Positions 49,596-58,993 are shown, counted from the stretch's first letter. The stretch is 64,000 nucleotides of DNA from Luteimonas arsenica (GCF_004352825.1 NZ_SJRW01000001.1:372001-436000); one strand, 5' to 3'. Program-made: numbers and translations. The notes: generated by a model from the letters alone, not told the origin.

Positions 49596-49643
49596 GCGCG
49601 GCTCCGGCGGAAGCCGGGCGACTACGACAGCAGGAGGGGTGCG

Positions 49644-50348
49644 GTGGCCGGACATGACGCGGGCGGCGGCGAAGGCGAGGGCAGCGGAAGCGGGGCCCTG
49701 TGCCTGCATTCCTACTGGCGCTCGAGCGCGGCCTACCGCGTGCGCATCGGCCTCAACCTCAAGGGCCTGAAGTACGACATCGCGCCGGTGCACCTGGTCC
49801 GCGGCGGCGGCGAGCAGCACGGCCCGGACTTCGCGGCGCTCAATCCGCAGGAGCTGGTGCCGGTGCTGCAGCATGGCCACCGCAACCTGCGCCAGTCGCT
49901 GGCCATCCTCGAGTACCTGGACGAGATGTGGCCGGCGCCGCCGCTGCTGCCGGCCACCGCCCGCGAACGCGCGCGCGCGCGCGCGTTGGCGCAGATCGTG
50001 GCCTGCGACATCCACCCGCTGAACAACCTGCGCGTGCTGCAGTACCTCGAGCACGACTGGGGCGTGCCGCAGCCCGAGCGCGAGGTGTGGGTGAAGCACT
50101 GGATCGAGGCCGGCTTCCGCGCCTTCGAGGCGCTGCTGGTCGACAACCCGTCCACCGGCGAGTTCTGCGACGGCAACCAGCCGACCATCGCGGACTGCTG
50201 CCTGGTGCCGCAGGTCTACAACGCGCGTCGCTTCGGCGTGGACATGTCCGCCTATCCGGTGATCGCGCGCATCGAGGCGCACTGCCTGGCGCTGCCCGCC
50301 TTCGACGCGGCGCGTCCCGAGCGGCAGCCGGACGCGCCCCCGGCCTGA
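49644..50348 (+). CDS. maiA: Maleylacetoacetate isomerase (zeta-class GST)
   Basis: 234 aa from a GTG with AGGAGGGG upstream. The first 15 residues are Gly-rich and dispensable; the GST fold starts at LCLHSYWRSSAAYRVRI, where the SSAAYRVRI element takes the place of the SSCSxRVRI glutathione site. Further on come NPQELVPVL and the helical domain with the NQPTIADCCLVPQVYNARRF signature. It isomerises maleylacetoacetate to fumarylacetoacetate with glutathione, just before the FAH step. Confidence 0.93.
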   Translation: MAGHDAGGGEGEGSGSGALCLHSYWRSSAAYRVRIGLNLKGLKYDIAPVHLVRGGGEQHGPDFAALNPQELVPVLQHGHRNLRQSLAILEYLDEMWPAPPLLPATARERARARALAQIVACDIHPLNNLRVLQYLEHDWGVPQPEREVWVKHWIEAGFRAFEALLVDNPSTGEFCDGNQPTIADCCLVPQVYNARRFGVDMSAYPVIARIEAHCLALPAFDAARPERQPDAPPA

Positions 50349-50369
50349 GGCACGGGTACCGCCGGGCGC

Positions 50370-51485
50370 CTATGCGGCGCCGTGGGTGTCGAAGACGTCC
50401 GCGTAGGGGTCGTGCTCGCCATCGCCGCCCTCGGACAGGCGGAACTTGAGGTCCAGGCCCTCGCGCGAGTCGGCCGCGCGCAGCGCGGTCTCGCGCTCGA
50501 TCCGGCCTTCCTTGTACAGGCGGAACAGGCACTGGTCGAAGGACTCGATGCCTTCCTCCAGCGATTCCTCCATCGCCTGCTTGATCTCGTGCACCTGGCC
50601 GCGGCGCAGCAGGTCGCGGATCATCGGCGTGTTGATCAGCACCTCGGTGGCCGGCATGCGGCGGCCGTCGGTGCCCACCACCAGGCGCTGGCTGACTACC
50701 GAGCGCAGGTTCAGCGCCAGGTTCATCAGCACGTTCTTGTGCGCCGCCTCGGGGAAGAAGTTGAGGATGCGCTCGATGGTCTGGTCGGCGTTGTTGGAGT
50801 GCAGCGTGGCCAGGCACAGGTGGCCGGTCTCGGCGAAGGCGATCGCCGCCTCCATCGTGGTCGCGTCCAGGATCTCGCCGATCAGGATGACGTCCGGCGC
50901 CTCGCGCATCGCGTTCTTCAGCGCGTTGTGGAAGGCGTGCGTGTCCAGGCCGACCTCGCGCTGGTTGACGATCGACTTCTTGTGCCGGTGCAGGTATTCG
51001 ATGGGATCCTCGATGGTGAGGATGTGGCCCGAGGTGCTGGTGTTGCGGTAGTCGATCATCGACGCCAGCGTGGTCGACTTGCCCGAGCCGGTGGAGCCGA
51101 CGATCAGCACCAGGCCGCGCGGGGCCATGATGATCTCCTTCAGCACCTGCGGCAGCTGCAGCTCCTCGATCGAGGGGATGGTGCTGCGGATGGCGCGGAT
51201 CACCATGCCGACCTCGCCGCGCTGCTTGAACACGTTCACGCGGAAGCGGCCCGAGTCGGCCAGCGACAGCGCCATGTTCAGCTCCAGGTCGCGCTCGAAC
51301 TGCGGCACCTGGCCCTCGTCCATGAGTGAATACGCGATCTTCTTGACCATGCCCGAAGGCAGGCCGGTGTTGCCCAGCGGATAAAGCTTGCCTTCGACCT
51401 TGATGTACACCGGCGCGCCGGTGGTCAGGAACATGTCGGAGGCGTTCTTCTCCGTCATCAGCTTCAGGAAGTAGCCGATGTCCAT
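50370..51485 (-). CDS. pilU: Type IV pilus retraction ATPase PilU
   Basis: 371 aa. Walker A GSTGSGKST is at 130-138, with an acidic box (ILTIEDPIEYLHRHKK), Walker B VILIGEILD and His box ATLHSNN. The Walker B ends ILD where PilT has MRD, as in other xanthomonad PilU proteins that I recall. PilU assists PilT in retracting pili for twitching. It is convergent with maiA and divergent from the lipoprotein gene at 51581. pilT is not in the window. Confidence 0.93.
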   Translation of the reverse strand: MDIGYFLKLMTEKNASDMFLTTGAPVYIKVEGKLYPLGNTGLPSGMVKKIAYSLMDEGQVPQFERDLELNMALSLADSGRFRVNVFKQRGEVGMVIRAIRSTIPSIEELQLPQVLKEIIMAPRGLVLIVGSTGSGKSTTLASMIDYRNTSTSGHILTIEDPIEYLHRHKKSIVNQREVGLDTHAFHNALKNAMREAPDVILIGEILDATTMEAAIAFAETGHLCLATLHSNNADQTIERILNFFPEAAHKNVLMNLALNLRSVVSQRLVVGTDGRRMPATEVLINTPMIRDLLRRGQVHEIKQAMEESLEEGIESFDQCLFRLYKEGRIERETALRAADSREGLDLKFRLSEGGDGEHDPYADVFDTHGAA

Positions 51486-51580
51486 TCGCGGAATTCCCCT
51501 GTCGCGCCGCCCCGGCGATTGCGGTCCGGGCGGATGCTGTTGACAATGGCCGTGCGTTCCCCAATCCGCGGCGGCCCCCT

Positions 51581-51967
51581 ATGCGCACAAGCTTCGCACA
51601 AATTCCAAAGCGCCTGCATGGCGCGTGTCTCGTTCTCGCGCTCGCGCTGGCGGGCTGCGCAAGCCTGCCGCCGCCGACCGCCGAGCTTTCGGCCGCCCAG
51701 CAGGCGGTGGCGCGCGCCGACGCGGCCGATGCCCAGCAGTACGCCGCCGAGGACCTGGACCGGGCGCGGACCGCGCTCAGCCGGGCCCAGGCCGCGATGG
51801 CCGGTGGCAAGGAGCGCGATGCCCGCGCCCTGGCCAGCCTGTCGGAGGCTTCGGCCGACCTCGCCACCGCCCGCAGCGCGCAGGCCCAGGCCGAGTCCAC
51901 CCTGGCCCAGCGCCGGGCCGAGGTGGCGTCGCTGCGCCAGCGCCTGGGCATGGAGGACGGCCGATGA
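51581..51967 (+). CDS. DUF4398 lipoprotein
   Basis: 128 aa. Signal peptide with lipobox LAGC (Cys26). The mature part is an Ala-rich helical region, a DUF4398-like coiled coil (AEDLDRARTALSRAQAAM). Its stop overlaps the start of the next gene (ATGA), and that product is also an exported coiled-coil protein, so the two probably act together at the outer membrane. The function is unknown. Confidence 0.8.
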   Translation: MRTSFAQIPKRLHGACLVLALALAGCASLPPPTAELSAAQQAVARADAADAQQYAAEDLDRARTALSRAQAAMAGGKERDARALASLSEASADLATARSAQAQAESTLAQRRAEVASLRQRLGMEDGR

Positions 51968-52560
51968 TCCGCCTGGCTGCCGCCGCGATCGCGGCCCTCC
52001 TTCTGCTTCCCGCCACCTCGCTGGCCCAGAGCCGCGCCGTTCCCGACGACGGCAGTGCCCCCTTGCAGGCCCGCCTGCGCGCGCTCGATGCCGACCCCGA
52101 GCGGGCGGGCCTGGCCGCCTACGAGCGCCTGCGTGCACGCCAGGCGCTGGACGCCCTGGCCGCCGCCAGGGGTGCGCAGCCGAAGGCCGATGCCCGCCAG
52201 GTGGCTGAATGGCGGGTCGAGACCGCCGAGGTCACCGCCTCCACCGAGCTCGCCCGTCGCGAAGTCGATCGCCTGGACCGCGAGCGCAGCGAGCTGCTGG
52301 TCGAGGCCAGCCGACAGGACGCCGCCCGCGCCCGCGCCGAGGCCGAACGCCTGCGCATCCAGGCCCGGATCCAGGCCGAGGAGGCCGAGCGCCTGCGCCT
52401 GGAGGCCGAGGCGGAGTCCGGGGCCCGCCAGCGCGCCGAGGGCGTGCTCGATGATGTCGCCAGTGCCCAGGCCGCGCGCCTGCGCGCCGCGCGCGAGCGC
52501 GAGGCCGAGCTCAAGCGCCAGGAGGCCGAGCTGCTGAAGTCCCTGGAAGACCCCCGCTGA
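51964..52560 (+). CDS. Periplasmic coiled-coil protein
   Basis: 198 aa. A Sec signal peptide (1-24, cleavage after SLA) is followed by a nearly uninterrupted Ala/Arg/Glu-rich coiled coil (about 60-195) with ERLRIQARIQAEEAERLRLE-type heptads. No enzyme motif. In some proteobacteria such genes sit beside OmpA-like proteins, but here only the coiled-coil part is present. It is translationally coupled to the DUF4398 lipoprotein. Confidence 0.72.
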   Translation: MIRLAAAAIAALLLLPATSLAQSRAVPDDGSAPLQARLRALDADPERAGLAAYERLRARQALDALAAARGAQPKADARQVAEWRVETAEVTASTELARREVDRLDRERSELLVEASRQDAARARAEAERLRIQARIQAEEAERLRLEAEAESGARQRAEGVLDDVASAQAARLRAAREREAELKRQEAELLKSLEDPR

Positions 52561-52894
52561 GCCCCGCCGCGGCCGCTTACGGCGGCCGCCGGCACGTGGT
52601 TCAGGTCCCCTTTGGCGGGACCCTTGCCGCCCCCGGCGGGGAGGAGTAGGGTCGACCCCAGAGGCAGGTTCCACCCCCGGGTGGGCCGCCTTGCAGAAGG
52701 GACGACACAGTGACGGATACCAGCGACTCCAAGGGGAACGTCGCCGCGGGCAAGGCCCCGCGGACGATCCCGAGGGAGGGTGTCTGGAGCCAGTCGCAGC
52801 CGTTCCCCACGACACGCCCCGTGCCGCAAGGCCCGGGGCGTTTTTGCATGCCCGCGCGGCACGCATGCGCGGGCCCAGGTTGAAGGAGGTCTCC
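52561..52894 (+). other. 334-bp gene-free interval with possible structured RNA
   Basis: No convincing gene. It holds several GC-rich hairpins: 52569-52589 (GCGGCCGC stem), 52604-52622 (GGTCCC/GGGACC) and 52744-52763 (CCGCGGG/CCCGCGG). Two longer-range complements compete with each other: GGGGAACG 52733-52740 with 52801-52808, and GCGACT 52723-52728 with 52792-52797. It ends at a strong terminator. GGA triplets lie between the hairpins, as in RsmA/CsrA-binding RNAs, but no known family is recognised. It could instead be the 3' UTR of the 51581-52560 operon. Confidence 0.4.
52814..52845 (+). terminator. Terminator ahead of the YdcH gene
   Basis: ACGCCCCG and CGGGGCGT enclose an inner GCC-GCAA-GGC stem, followed by TTTTTG. 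It is a strong intrinsic terminator, so the preceding transcript (operon tail or separate RNA) ends here, before the YdcH gene. Confidence 0.88.
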
Positions 52895-53113
52895 ATGTTC
52901 GAAGGGCAACCCCAGGCGGAACTCGACGCGCTGTTCAAGGCCAACCCGGAGTTCCGGCAGCTCTACCACCACCACAAGGAGCTCGACAAGAAGGTGCTGG
53001 ACGCCGAGCTCGGCGTGCTGCCGATCGACGACACCACGCTGGCGCGGATGAAGCGCGAGAAGCTCGCCGCCAAGGACCGCCTGTCGGTGATGTACCAGGC
53101 GCTCGCCCACTGA
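52895..53113 (+). CDS. YdcH (DUF465) family small protein
   Basis: 72 aa, the normal size. A clear AAGGAGG is 5 bases before the ATG, and the gene lies just after a terminator. The sequence is a charged helical hairpin (FRQLYHHHKELDKKVLDAE, then ARMKREKLAAKDRL) characteristic of YdcH. It is cytoplasmic, often phage- or stress-related in annotation, with no established function. Expression would have to start between the terminator and the ribosome site or by read-through. Confidence 0.85.
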   Translation: MFEGQPQAELDALFKANPEFRQLYHHHKELDKKVLDAELGVLPIDDTTLARMKREKLAAKDRLSVMYQALAH

Positions 53114-53153
53114 CCGCCGTTTTCCCTCCCCCCACGTGACAGCCAAGGCTGTG

Positions 53154-53193
53154 GCGGGCGGCGGCACCATCCTCGTCGGTCGCCGCCGCCCGC
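53154..53193. repeat. 12-bp perfect hairpin upstream of cbs
   Basis: GCGGGCGGCGGC and its exact complement flank a 16-base loop, between the YdcH gene and cbs. No T tract follows. It may end YdcH transcripts or affect cbs mRNA. A GATAAT at 53242-53247 is a candidate -10 box for cbs. Confidence 0.5.
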
Positions 53194-53279
53194 GCCACGG
53201 CCGCCTCCCGCCGGCCCCGTCCGGGGCCCGGCGGGCGATGCGATAATCGGCGCCCCGTCGCCCGACAGGCCGCCATCGC

Positions 53280-54656
53280 ATGCCCATCCACGACTCCGTC
53301 CTCGGACTCATCGCCGACACGCCCATCGTCAAGGCCCAGCGCCTGGACGCCGGCAAATGCGAGCTCTACTTCAAGCTCGAGAGCCAGAACCCGGGCGGGT
53401 CGATCAAGGACCGCATCGGCATGAGCATGATCGAGGCCGCCGAAAAGCGCGGCGACATCGCGCCGGGCGCTACCCTGGTCGAGGGCACCGCCGGCAACAC
53501 CGGCATCGGCCTGGCCCTGGTCGCCCAGCAGAAGGGCTACCGGCTGATCCTGGTGGTTCCGGACAAGATGAGCCGGGAGAAGATCTTCAACCTCAAGGCG
53601 ATGGGCGCCGAAGTGGTGCTGACGCGCTCGGACGTGGCCAAGGGCCACCCCGACTACTACCAGGACCTCGCCGAGCGCATCGCCCGCGAAACCCCCGGTG
53701 CGTATTTCATCAACCAGTTCGGCAACCCCGACAACCCGGCCGCGCACGAGTTCGGCACCGGGCCGGAGATCCTGCGGCAGATGGCGGAAGTCGGCGGCGT
53801 GGATGCGGTGGTGTTCGGCTGTGGCAGCTCCGGCACCATGAGCGGGCTGTCACGCTGTTTCGCCGAGCACGCGCCCGGCGTGGAGATGGTGCTGGCCGAC
53901 CCGGTGGGCTCGATCCTGGCCGAGTACATCAACGAGGGCACGCTGTCCGAGAAGTCCGGCAGCTGGATGGTGGAGGGCATCGGCGAGGACTTCCTGCCGA
54001 CCATCTCCGACTTCAGCCGGGTGAAGAAGGCCTATGCCATCAGCGACCGGGAAAGCTTCCTGGCCGGGCGCGAACTGCTGGCGAAGGAGGGCATCCTCGG
54101 CGGCTCTTCGACGGGCACCCTGCTGTCCGCGGCGCTGAAATACTGCCGTGAACAGGCCGAGCCGAAGAAGGTGCTGGTGTTCGTCTGCGACACCGGCAAC
54201 AAGTACCTGTCGAAGATGTACAACGACTACTGGATGCTCGACAACGGTTTCATCGAGCGCGAGCAGCACGGCGACCTGCGCGACCTGATCCTGCGCCCGT
54301 ATTCGCAGAAGGACACCGTGGTGGTGGGCCCGGACGACCTGCTGGTCACCGCCTACCAGCGCATGAAGCTGTACGAGATCTCGCAGCTTCCGGTGATGGA
54401 CGGCGAGCGCCTGGCCGGTATCCTCGACGAGTCCGACGTGCTGCTGCACGTGTACGGCGACGAGGCCCGGTTCCGCGACCCGGTGTCGACCGCCATGGTC
54501 AGCAAGCTCGAAGTGCTGGACGTGAAGTCGCCGGTCGAGGCCCTGCTGCCGGTGTTCGACGCCGGCAAGGTGGCGATCGTGATGGACGGCGACCGTTTCC
54601 TGGGCCTGATCACCCGGATCGACCTCCTGAACTGGCTGCGGCGACGGGTCAGCTGA
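53280..54656 (+). CDS. cbs: Cystathionine beta-synthase
   Basis: 458 aa. The PLP-binding domain (1-320) has Lys43 in GGSIKDRIG and the phosphate/substrate loop EGTAGNTGIG (68-77). The C-terminal 120 residues are two CBS domains, seen in the eukaryotic and bacterial beta-synthase where they can bind an adenosyl ligand. It condenses homocysteine and serine to cystathionine. There is no heme domain. It is directly upstream of a cystathionine gamma enzyme, which suggests conversion of homocysteine to cysteine by reverse transsulfuration. Confidence 0.93.
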   Translation: MPIHDSVLGLIADTPIVKAQRLDAGKCELYFKLESQNPGGSIKDRIGMSMIEAAEKRGDIAPGATLVEGTAGNTGIGLALVAQQKGYRLILVVPDKMSREKIFNLKAMGAEVVLTRSDVAKGHPDYYQDLAERIARETPGAYFINQFGNPDNPAAHEFGTGPEILRQMAEVGGVDAVVFGCGSSGTMSGLSRCFAEHAPGVEMVLADPVGSILAEYINEGTLSEKSGSWMVEGIGEDFLPTISDFSRVKKAYAISDRESFLAGRELLAKEGILGGSSTGTLLSAALKYCREQAEPKKVLVFVCDTGNKYLSKMYNDYWMLDNGFIEREQHGDLRDLILRPYSQKDTVVVGPDDLLVTAYQRMKLYEISQLPVMDGERLAGILDESDVLLHVYGDEARFRDPVSTAMVSKLEVLDVKSPVEALLPVFDAGKVAIVMDGDRFLGLITRIDLLNWLRRRVS

Positions 54657-54705
54657 GGCTCAGTTTCGGCGCGCCCCGGAGGGCGGTCGCAGGCCGCCCC
54701 AGTGC

Positions 54706-54711
54706 TACAAT
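54706..54711 (+). promoter_or_regulatory. -10 element upstream of the cystathionine gamma gene
   Basis: TACAAT lies 29 bases before the ATG at 54741, giving a leader of about 22 bases. No good -35 hexamer is visible at 16-18 bases upstream, so the call rests on the -10 alone. Confidence 0.45.
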
Positions 54712-54740
54712 TCGCGGTCTTTTCCAGCGGAAACACGGGC

Positions 54741-55925
54741 ATGCAGGACGATCACGGCCGGGGCGGCGCAGATCCTTCCCGGTGGGGTCACGGCACCAGG
54801 GCGATCCACGCCGGGCAGTCGCCGGATCCCTCCACGGGCGCGGTGATGACGCCGATCTACGCGACCTCGACCTATGCGCAGTCCAGCCCAGGCGTCCACC
54901 AGGGCTTCGAGTACTCCCGCACCCACAACCCGACCCGCTTCGCCTACGAGCGCTGCGTGGCCGGGCTCGAAGGCGGCAGCCGCGGTTTCGCCTTCGCCTC
55001 GGGCCTGGCGGCCTCGGCCACGGTGCTCGAACTGCTCGACAGCGGTGACCACGTCGTCGCCATGGACGACCTGTACGGCGGCAGCTACCGCCTGTTCGAG
55101 CGCGTGCGCCGGCGCAGCGCGGCGCTGGATTTCAGCTTCGTCGACCTGTCCGACGCCGCCGCCTTCGAGGCCGCGATCACGCCGAAGACGCGCATGGTCT
55201 GGGTGGAGACCCCGACCAACCCGATGCTCAAGATCGTCGACCTGCAGGCGGTCTCCGCGATCGCGCGCCGGCACGGTTTGCTGATGGTGGTCGACAACAC
55301 CTTCGCCTCGCCGATCCTGCAGCGCCCGCTCGAGCACGGCGCCGACCTGGTGGTGCATTCCGCCACCAAGTACCTCAACGGCCACTCCGACATGGTCGGC
55401 GGCATGGTCGTGGCCGGCGACAACGACGAACTGGGGGAGCAGCTCGCCTTCCTCCAGAACTCGGTCGGGGCGGTGCAGGGTCCCTTCGACAGCTTCCTCG
55501 CTCTGCGCGGCCTGAAGACGCTTCACCTGCGCATGCGCGCGCACTGCGACAACGCGCTCGCCCTGGCGGGACGCCTGCAGGAGCACGAGGGCGTGCTCGA
55601 CGTGATCTACCCCGGCCTGGCCTCGCACCCGCAGCATGCGCTCGCGATGCGCCAGATGGACGGCGGTGGCGGCATCGTCTCGGTGCGCCTGAAGGGCGGC
55701 TACGAGGGCGCACAGCGCTTCTGCGAGCGGTTGGAGCTGTTCACCCTGGCGGAGTCGCTGGGTGGCGTGGAAAGCCTGGTCAACCACCCGGCGGTGATGA
55801 CCCATGCCTCGGTGCCTGCCGAACGCCGTGCCGCCTTGGGCATGGGCGACGACCTGGTCCGCCTGAGCGTGGGCGTGGAAAGCATCGACGACCTCGTCGC
55901 GGACGTCCTGCAGGCGTTGGCCTGA
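54741..55925 (+). CDS. metB: Cystathionine gamma-synthase or gamma-lyase
   Basis: 394 aa from the ATG at 54741; an upstream ATG would add 13 residues that overlap the probable promoter. A Cys/Met-metabolism PLP enzyme: EYSRTHNPTR (57-66) lines the active site and Lys210 in HSATKYLNGHSD holds PLP. Sequence alone does not separate synthase (O-succinylhomoserine plus cysteine) from lyase (cystathionine to cysteine). Following cbs, lyase activity would complete reverse transsulfuration. Xanthomonad homologues are usually called MetB. Confidence 0.88.
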   Translation: MQDDHGRGGADPSRWGHGTRAIHAGQSPDPSTGAVMTPIYATSTYAQSSPGVHQGFEYSRTHNPTRFAYERCVAGLEGGSRGFAFASGLAASATVLELLDSGDHVVAMDDLYGGSYRLFERVRRRSAALDFSFVDLSDAAAFEAAITPKTRMVWVETPTNPMLKIVDLQAVSAIARRHGLLMVVDNTFASPILQRPLEHGADLVVHSATKYLNGHSDMVGGMVVAGDNDELGEQLAFLQNSVGAVQGPFDSFLALRGLKTLHLRMRAHCDNALALAGRLQEHEGVLDVIYPGLASHPQHALAMRQMDGGGGIVSVRLKGGYEGAQRFCERLELFTLAESLGGVESLVNHPAVMTHASVPAERRAALGMGDDLVRLSVGVESIDDLVADVLQALA

Positions 55926-55987
55926 GCCCGGCGTGGCGATCGGCAACCGGACAGCGGGCAACAGGTAGCACGGGCAGGGAAGCAGGA

Positions 55988-58357
55988 ATGTCGATTTCAT
56001 CGTGGTGGCGCTGGTTTCGGGGCGTGGCACTTGAGCTGGAAGCCTCCGGACACCTTGAGCGGGTGGACGATGGCGACGCCGGCGAACGCTGGGCAGCGGT
56101 CGGGGTCGACCCCCGTTTCATCGCCAGCCACGACCAGGGCCGCCGGTTCCCGGCGGGCTGGTACCGCTTGCGCATGGACCTGCGCCGGTTCGAGGGCTTC
56201 ATCGACAACCCCTGCTTCTACCCGGACTACGGGCAGGGCATGGGCGACGCGCACCGGGTCCGCATCCCGTATTCCTCGAAGGCGTCCACGTCGCAGGTCG
56301 ATGCCGTCGTGCGCTTCACGCACGAGGTCCATTGCCTGCGCATGGACCCGTCCACGGCGCCCTGCGAGTTCGAACTGACCAACGCCACCCTGGTGCGCAT
56401 GGGCACCGTGCGTGCCACCCTGGTCATGCTGCGCCGCCTGGTGCAGCGCTTCGCCGGCGACCGCGACATGCTGGGCATTGCCGCCGGCGAAGCCTGGAAG
56501 GCCTGGCGCGAGGGCGGCCTGCCCGGTTTCGGCGAATGGCTGTATGCCTTCCACGACGAGATGTCCGAGGGCGTCTCGCTGGATTACCAGGCCTGGCTGC
56601 GGCGCTTCGATACGCCCGTCGCCTACGACCTGCGGCAGATGGAGGCGCGGATCGCGCGTTTTGCGCGGCGGCCTCTGGTGTCGATCGTGATGCCGGTCTA
56701 CAACACGCCCGAACAGTGGCTGCGCCTGTGCCTGGACAGCGTGCTGGCGCAGACCTACCCGCACTGGGAGCTGTGCATCGCCGACGACGCCTCGCCCGAC
56801 CCTCGGGTGGGCGAGGTGCTGGCCGAGTATGCCGCCCGCGACGCGCGCATCAAGGTGGTGCGGCGTGAGGCGAACGGCCACATTTCGGCCGCTTCGAACT
56901 CCGCGCTGGAGATCGCCACCGGCGACTATGTCGCCCTGCTCGACCACGACGACGAGCTGGCCCCGCATGCGCTGTACATGGTCGCCAAGGCGCTCGACGA
57001 GCAGCCCGGCCTGCGCCTGGTGTATTCGGACGAGGACAAGGTCGATGAGCAGGGCAACCGCTTCGCGCCCTACTTCAAGCCCGACTGGAACCCCGAGCTG
57101 CTGCTCAGCCAGAACTACGTCTGTCACCTGAGCGTGTACGAAGCGGCGCTGCTGCGCGGGATCGGCGGCTTCCGCATCGGCTTCGAAGGCAGCCAGGACC
57201 ATGACCTGGCGTTGCGCGCGACCGCGCGACTGTCCAGCGACGAGATCGGGCACATCCCGCACATCCTCTACCACTGGCGCGCGATCGCCAGTTCGACCGC
57301 GCTGTCGGGCACCGCCAAGTCCTACACCGACGCCGCCGGCGTGCGCGCGATCACCGAGTACCTGCACGCGCGTGGGGACATCGAGGCCACGGTGGAGCCG
57401 GTCACCGGCGGCTACCGGGTGCGCCGCCCGGTGGGCGACGACGGCCCGCTGGTGAGCCTGGTGATCCCGACCCGCGACCGGGTGGAACTGCTGCGCATGA
57501 GCGTGGGCACGATCCTCGAGCGCACGCACTACCGGAACTTCGAGATCGTCATCGTCGACAACCAGTCGACTGATGCGGACGCGCTGGCGTATATGGACGA
57601 GGTGCAGCGCGACCCGCGCGTGCGCGTGATACGCCACGATGCGCCGTTCAACTACTCGCGGATCAACAACGTCGCCGTGCGGGCATGCCGTGGCACGGTC
57701 ATTGGCCTGGTCAACAACGACATCGAAGTCATCGACGGTGGCTGGCTGGAGGAGATGCTGGGCCTGGCCCTGGTCCCTCAGTACGGCGCGGTCGGCGCGA
57801 TGCTGTACTACCCCGACGACCGGATCCAGCACGCCGGCGTGATCGTCGGCATCGGCGGCGTGGCGGGGCATGCGCACGTGGGCCAGCCGCGGGGAACGCC
57901 CGGGCAGCACAACCGCGCCATGCTGGCGCAGAACCTGAGCGCGGTCACCGCAGCCTGCCTGCTGGTCCGGCGGGAGGTTTTCGAGGAGGTCGGCGGCCTG
58001 GACGAGGACTTCGAGGTGGCGTTCAACGACGTCGACTTCTGCCTGCGCGTGGCCGCCCGCGGCTACCTCAATGTCTGGACGCCGTGGGCCGAGCTCTACC
58101 ACCACGAATCCGCCAGCCGGGGCTACGAGGACAATCCGGTAAAGATGGCCCGGTTCATGGGCGAAGTCGGCCGGATACAGGCCCGCTGGGGTTCATCCCT
58201 GGCCTGGGATCCGGCATATAATCCGAACCTGTCATTGCTGGACGGCAATTTCGATCTCGCGATTCCGCCCCGCCTTTATCTGAAAGACTCGATGCGCGAC
58301 GGTCGCGCCGTCCTGTCAATCTGCCCCTTTGCGGAGCACGCGAAGGCAACTCCGTAG
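55988..58357 (+). CDS. Tandem GT2 glycosyltransferase
   Basis: 789 aa. An N-terminal region of about 225 residues of unclear type is followed by two family 2 domains. The first starts at VSIVMPVYNTPEQW (231) and has the LLDHDDEL acidic motif; the second starts near 486 at VSLVIPTRDRVELL and has LVNNDIEV and a DVDFCLR-type motif. Such double GT2 proteins build O-antigen or other surface polysaccharide by adding alternating sugars. AGGGAAGCAGGA precedes the ATG. It opens the exopolysaccharide/O-antigen cluster. Confidence 0.88.
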   Translation: MSISSWWRWFRGVALELEASGHLERVDDGDAGERWAAVGVDPRFIASHDQGRRFPAGWYRLRMDLRRFEGFIDNPCFYPDYGQGMGDAHRVRIPYSSKASTSQVDAVVRFTHEVHCLRMDPSTAPCEFELTNATLVRMGTVRATLVMLRRLVQRFAGDRDMLGIAAGEAWKAWREGGLPGFGEWLYAFHDEMSEGVSLDYQAWLRRFDTPVAYDLRQMEARIARFARRPLVSIVMPVYNTPEQWLRLCLDSVLAQTYPHWELCIADDASPDPRVGEVLAEYAARDARIKVVRREANGHISAASNSALEIATGDYVALLDHDDELAPHALYMVAKALDEQPGLRLVYSDEDKVDEQGNRFAPYFKPDWNPELLLSQNYVCHLSVYEAALLRGIGGFRIGFEGSQDHDLALRATARLSSDEIGHIPHILYHWRAIASSTALSGTAKSYTDAAGVRAITEYLHARGDIEATVEPVTGGYRVRRPVGDDGPLVSLVIPTRDRVELLRMSVGTILERTHYRNFEIVIVDNQSTDADALAYMDEVQRDPRVRVIRHDAPFNYSRINNVAVRACRGTVIGLVNNDIEVIDGGWLEEMLGLALVPQYGAVGAMLYYPDDRIQHAGVIVGIGGVAGHAHVGQPRGTPGQHNRAMLAQNLSAVTAACLLVRREVFEEVGGLDEDFEVAFNDVDFCLRVAARGYLNVWTPWAELYHHESASRGYEDNPVKMARFMGEVGRIQARWGSSLAWDPAYNPNLSLLDGNFDLAIPPRLYLKDSMRDGRAVLSICPFAEHAKATP

Positions 58358-58388
58358 TCCTCCGAAACGATTTCTCAGCGAGAATTCT

Positions 58389-58949
58389 ATGAACGCCATT
58401 ACCCGGAACCTCTCCGCCACCGTTTTTTCCGCAGCGGTTGTCGTCGCCCTCGCGGCATGCGGCGAGCGGCCTTCCGATGACACCGGCGCCAGCACGACCC
58501 CGGCCCAGGAGCAGAAAGCTCCCGCCCCGGTGTCGAAGCGCACCTACCCGTCGGGGATGTTCGAACATGCGGCGGCGGGCAAGCTGAAGGCGGGAGGCGT
58601 CTGCGCGCTTGACCGCATCAACAGGGAATCCGTCGGTGCGGTGCCCTACGCGATGGGCGACGAATTGCTGTTCGGTGGCTGGTTCCTGCCGCCGAAGGGC
58701 ATTGCCACGTCCCAGCCCCTGATTGTCCTGGACAGCGGCACCAGCCAGTTCGCGCACGAGTTCAAGACCGGAGGCAAGCGCGAGGACGTGGCCCGCCGCC
58801 ATAACCGTCCCGAAGCCCGGGATTCCGGCTACAACGTGAAGGTGGTCCTCGCCGGCCTGCCCGCGGGCGAATACGCGGTGTGGCTGGCCCAGGAAGGTCC
58901 CGGTGGCTTCCGCTGCGATACCAGGAAGTCGATCACGGTCAGCCCCTGA
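58389..58949 (+). CDS. Lipoprotein of unknown function in the polysaccharide cluster
   Basis: 186 aa from the ATG at 58389. The signal MNAITRNLSATVFSAAVVVA ends in lipobox LAAC (Cys24). The mature part has a short Thr/Pro/Gln linker and then a compact beta-rich domain with two Cys (GVCAL and RCDT). No recognised family. It lies 31 bases after the GT2 gene and 44 before wzm, so it is probably transcribed with the exporter genes and may sit in the outer membrane near the polysaccharide. Confidence 0.72.
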   Translation: MNAITRNLSATVFSAAVVVALAACGERPSDDTGASTTPAQEQKAPAPVSKRTYPSGMFEHAAAGKLKAGGVCALDRINRESVGAVPYAMGDELLFGGWFLPPKGIATSQPLIVLDSGTSQFAHEFKTGGKREDVARRHNRPEARDSGYNVKVVLAGLPAGEYAVWLAQEGPGGFRCDTRKSITVSP

Positions 58950-58993
58950 ACCGTGGTACGCCGCAACACAGCAGGCCTGACGGGCCAGCGGTC

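Noticed and set aside
52712..52852. Small open frame beginning GTG at 52712 across the hairpin region
   Set aside because: No ribosome site, no recognisable product, and it runs through the terminator. The structured-RNA or 3' UTR reading is better.
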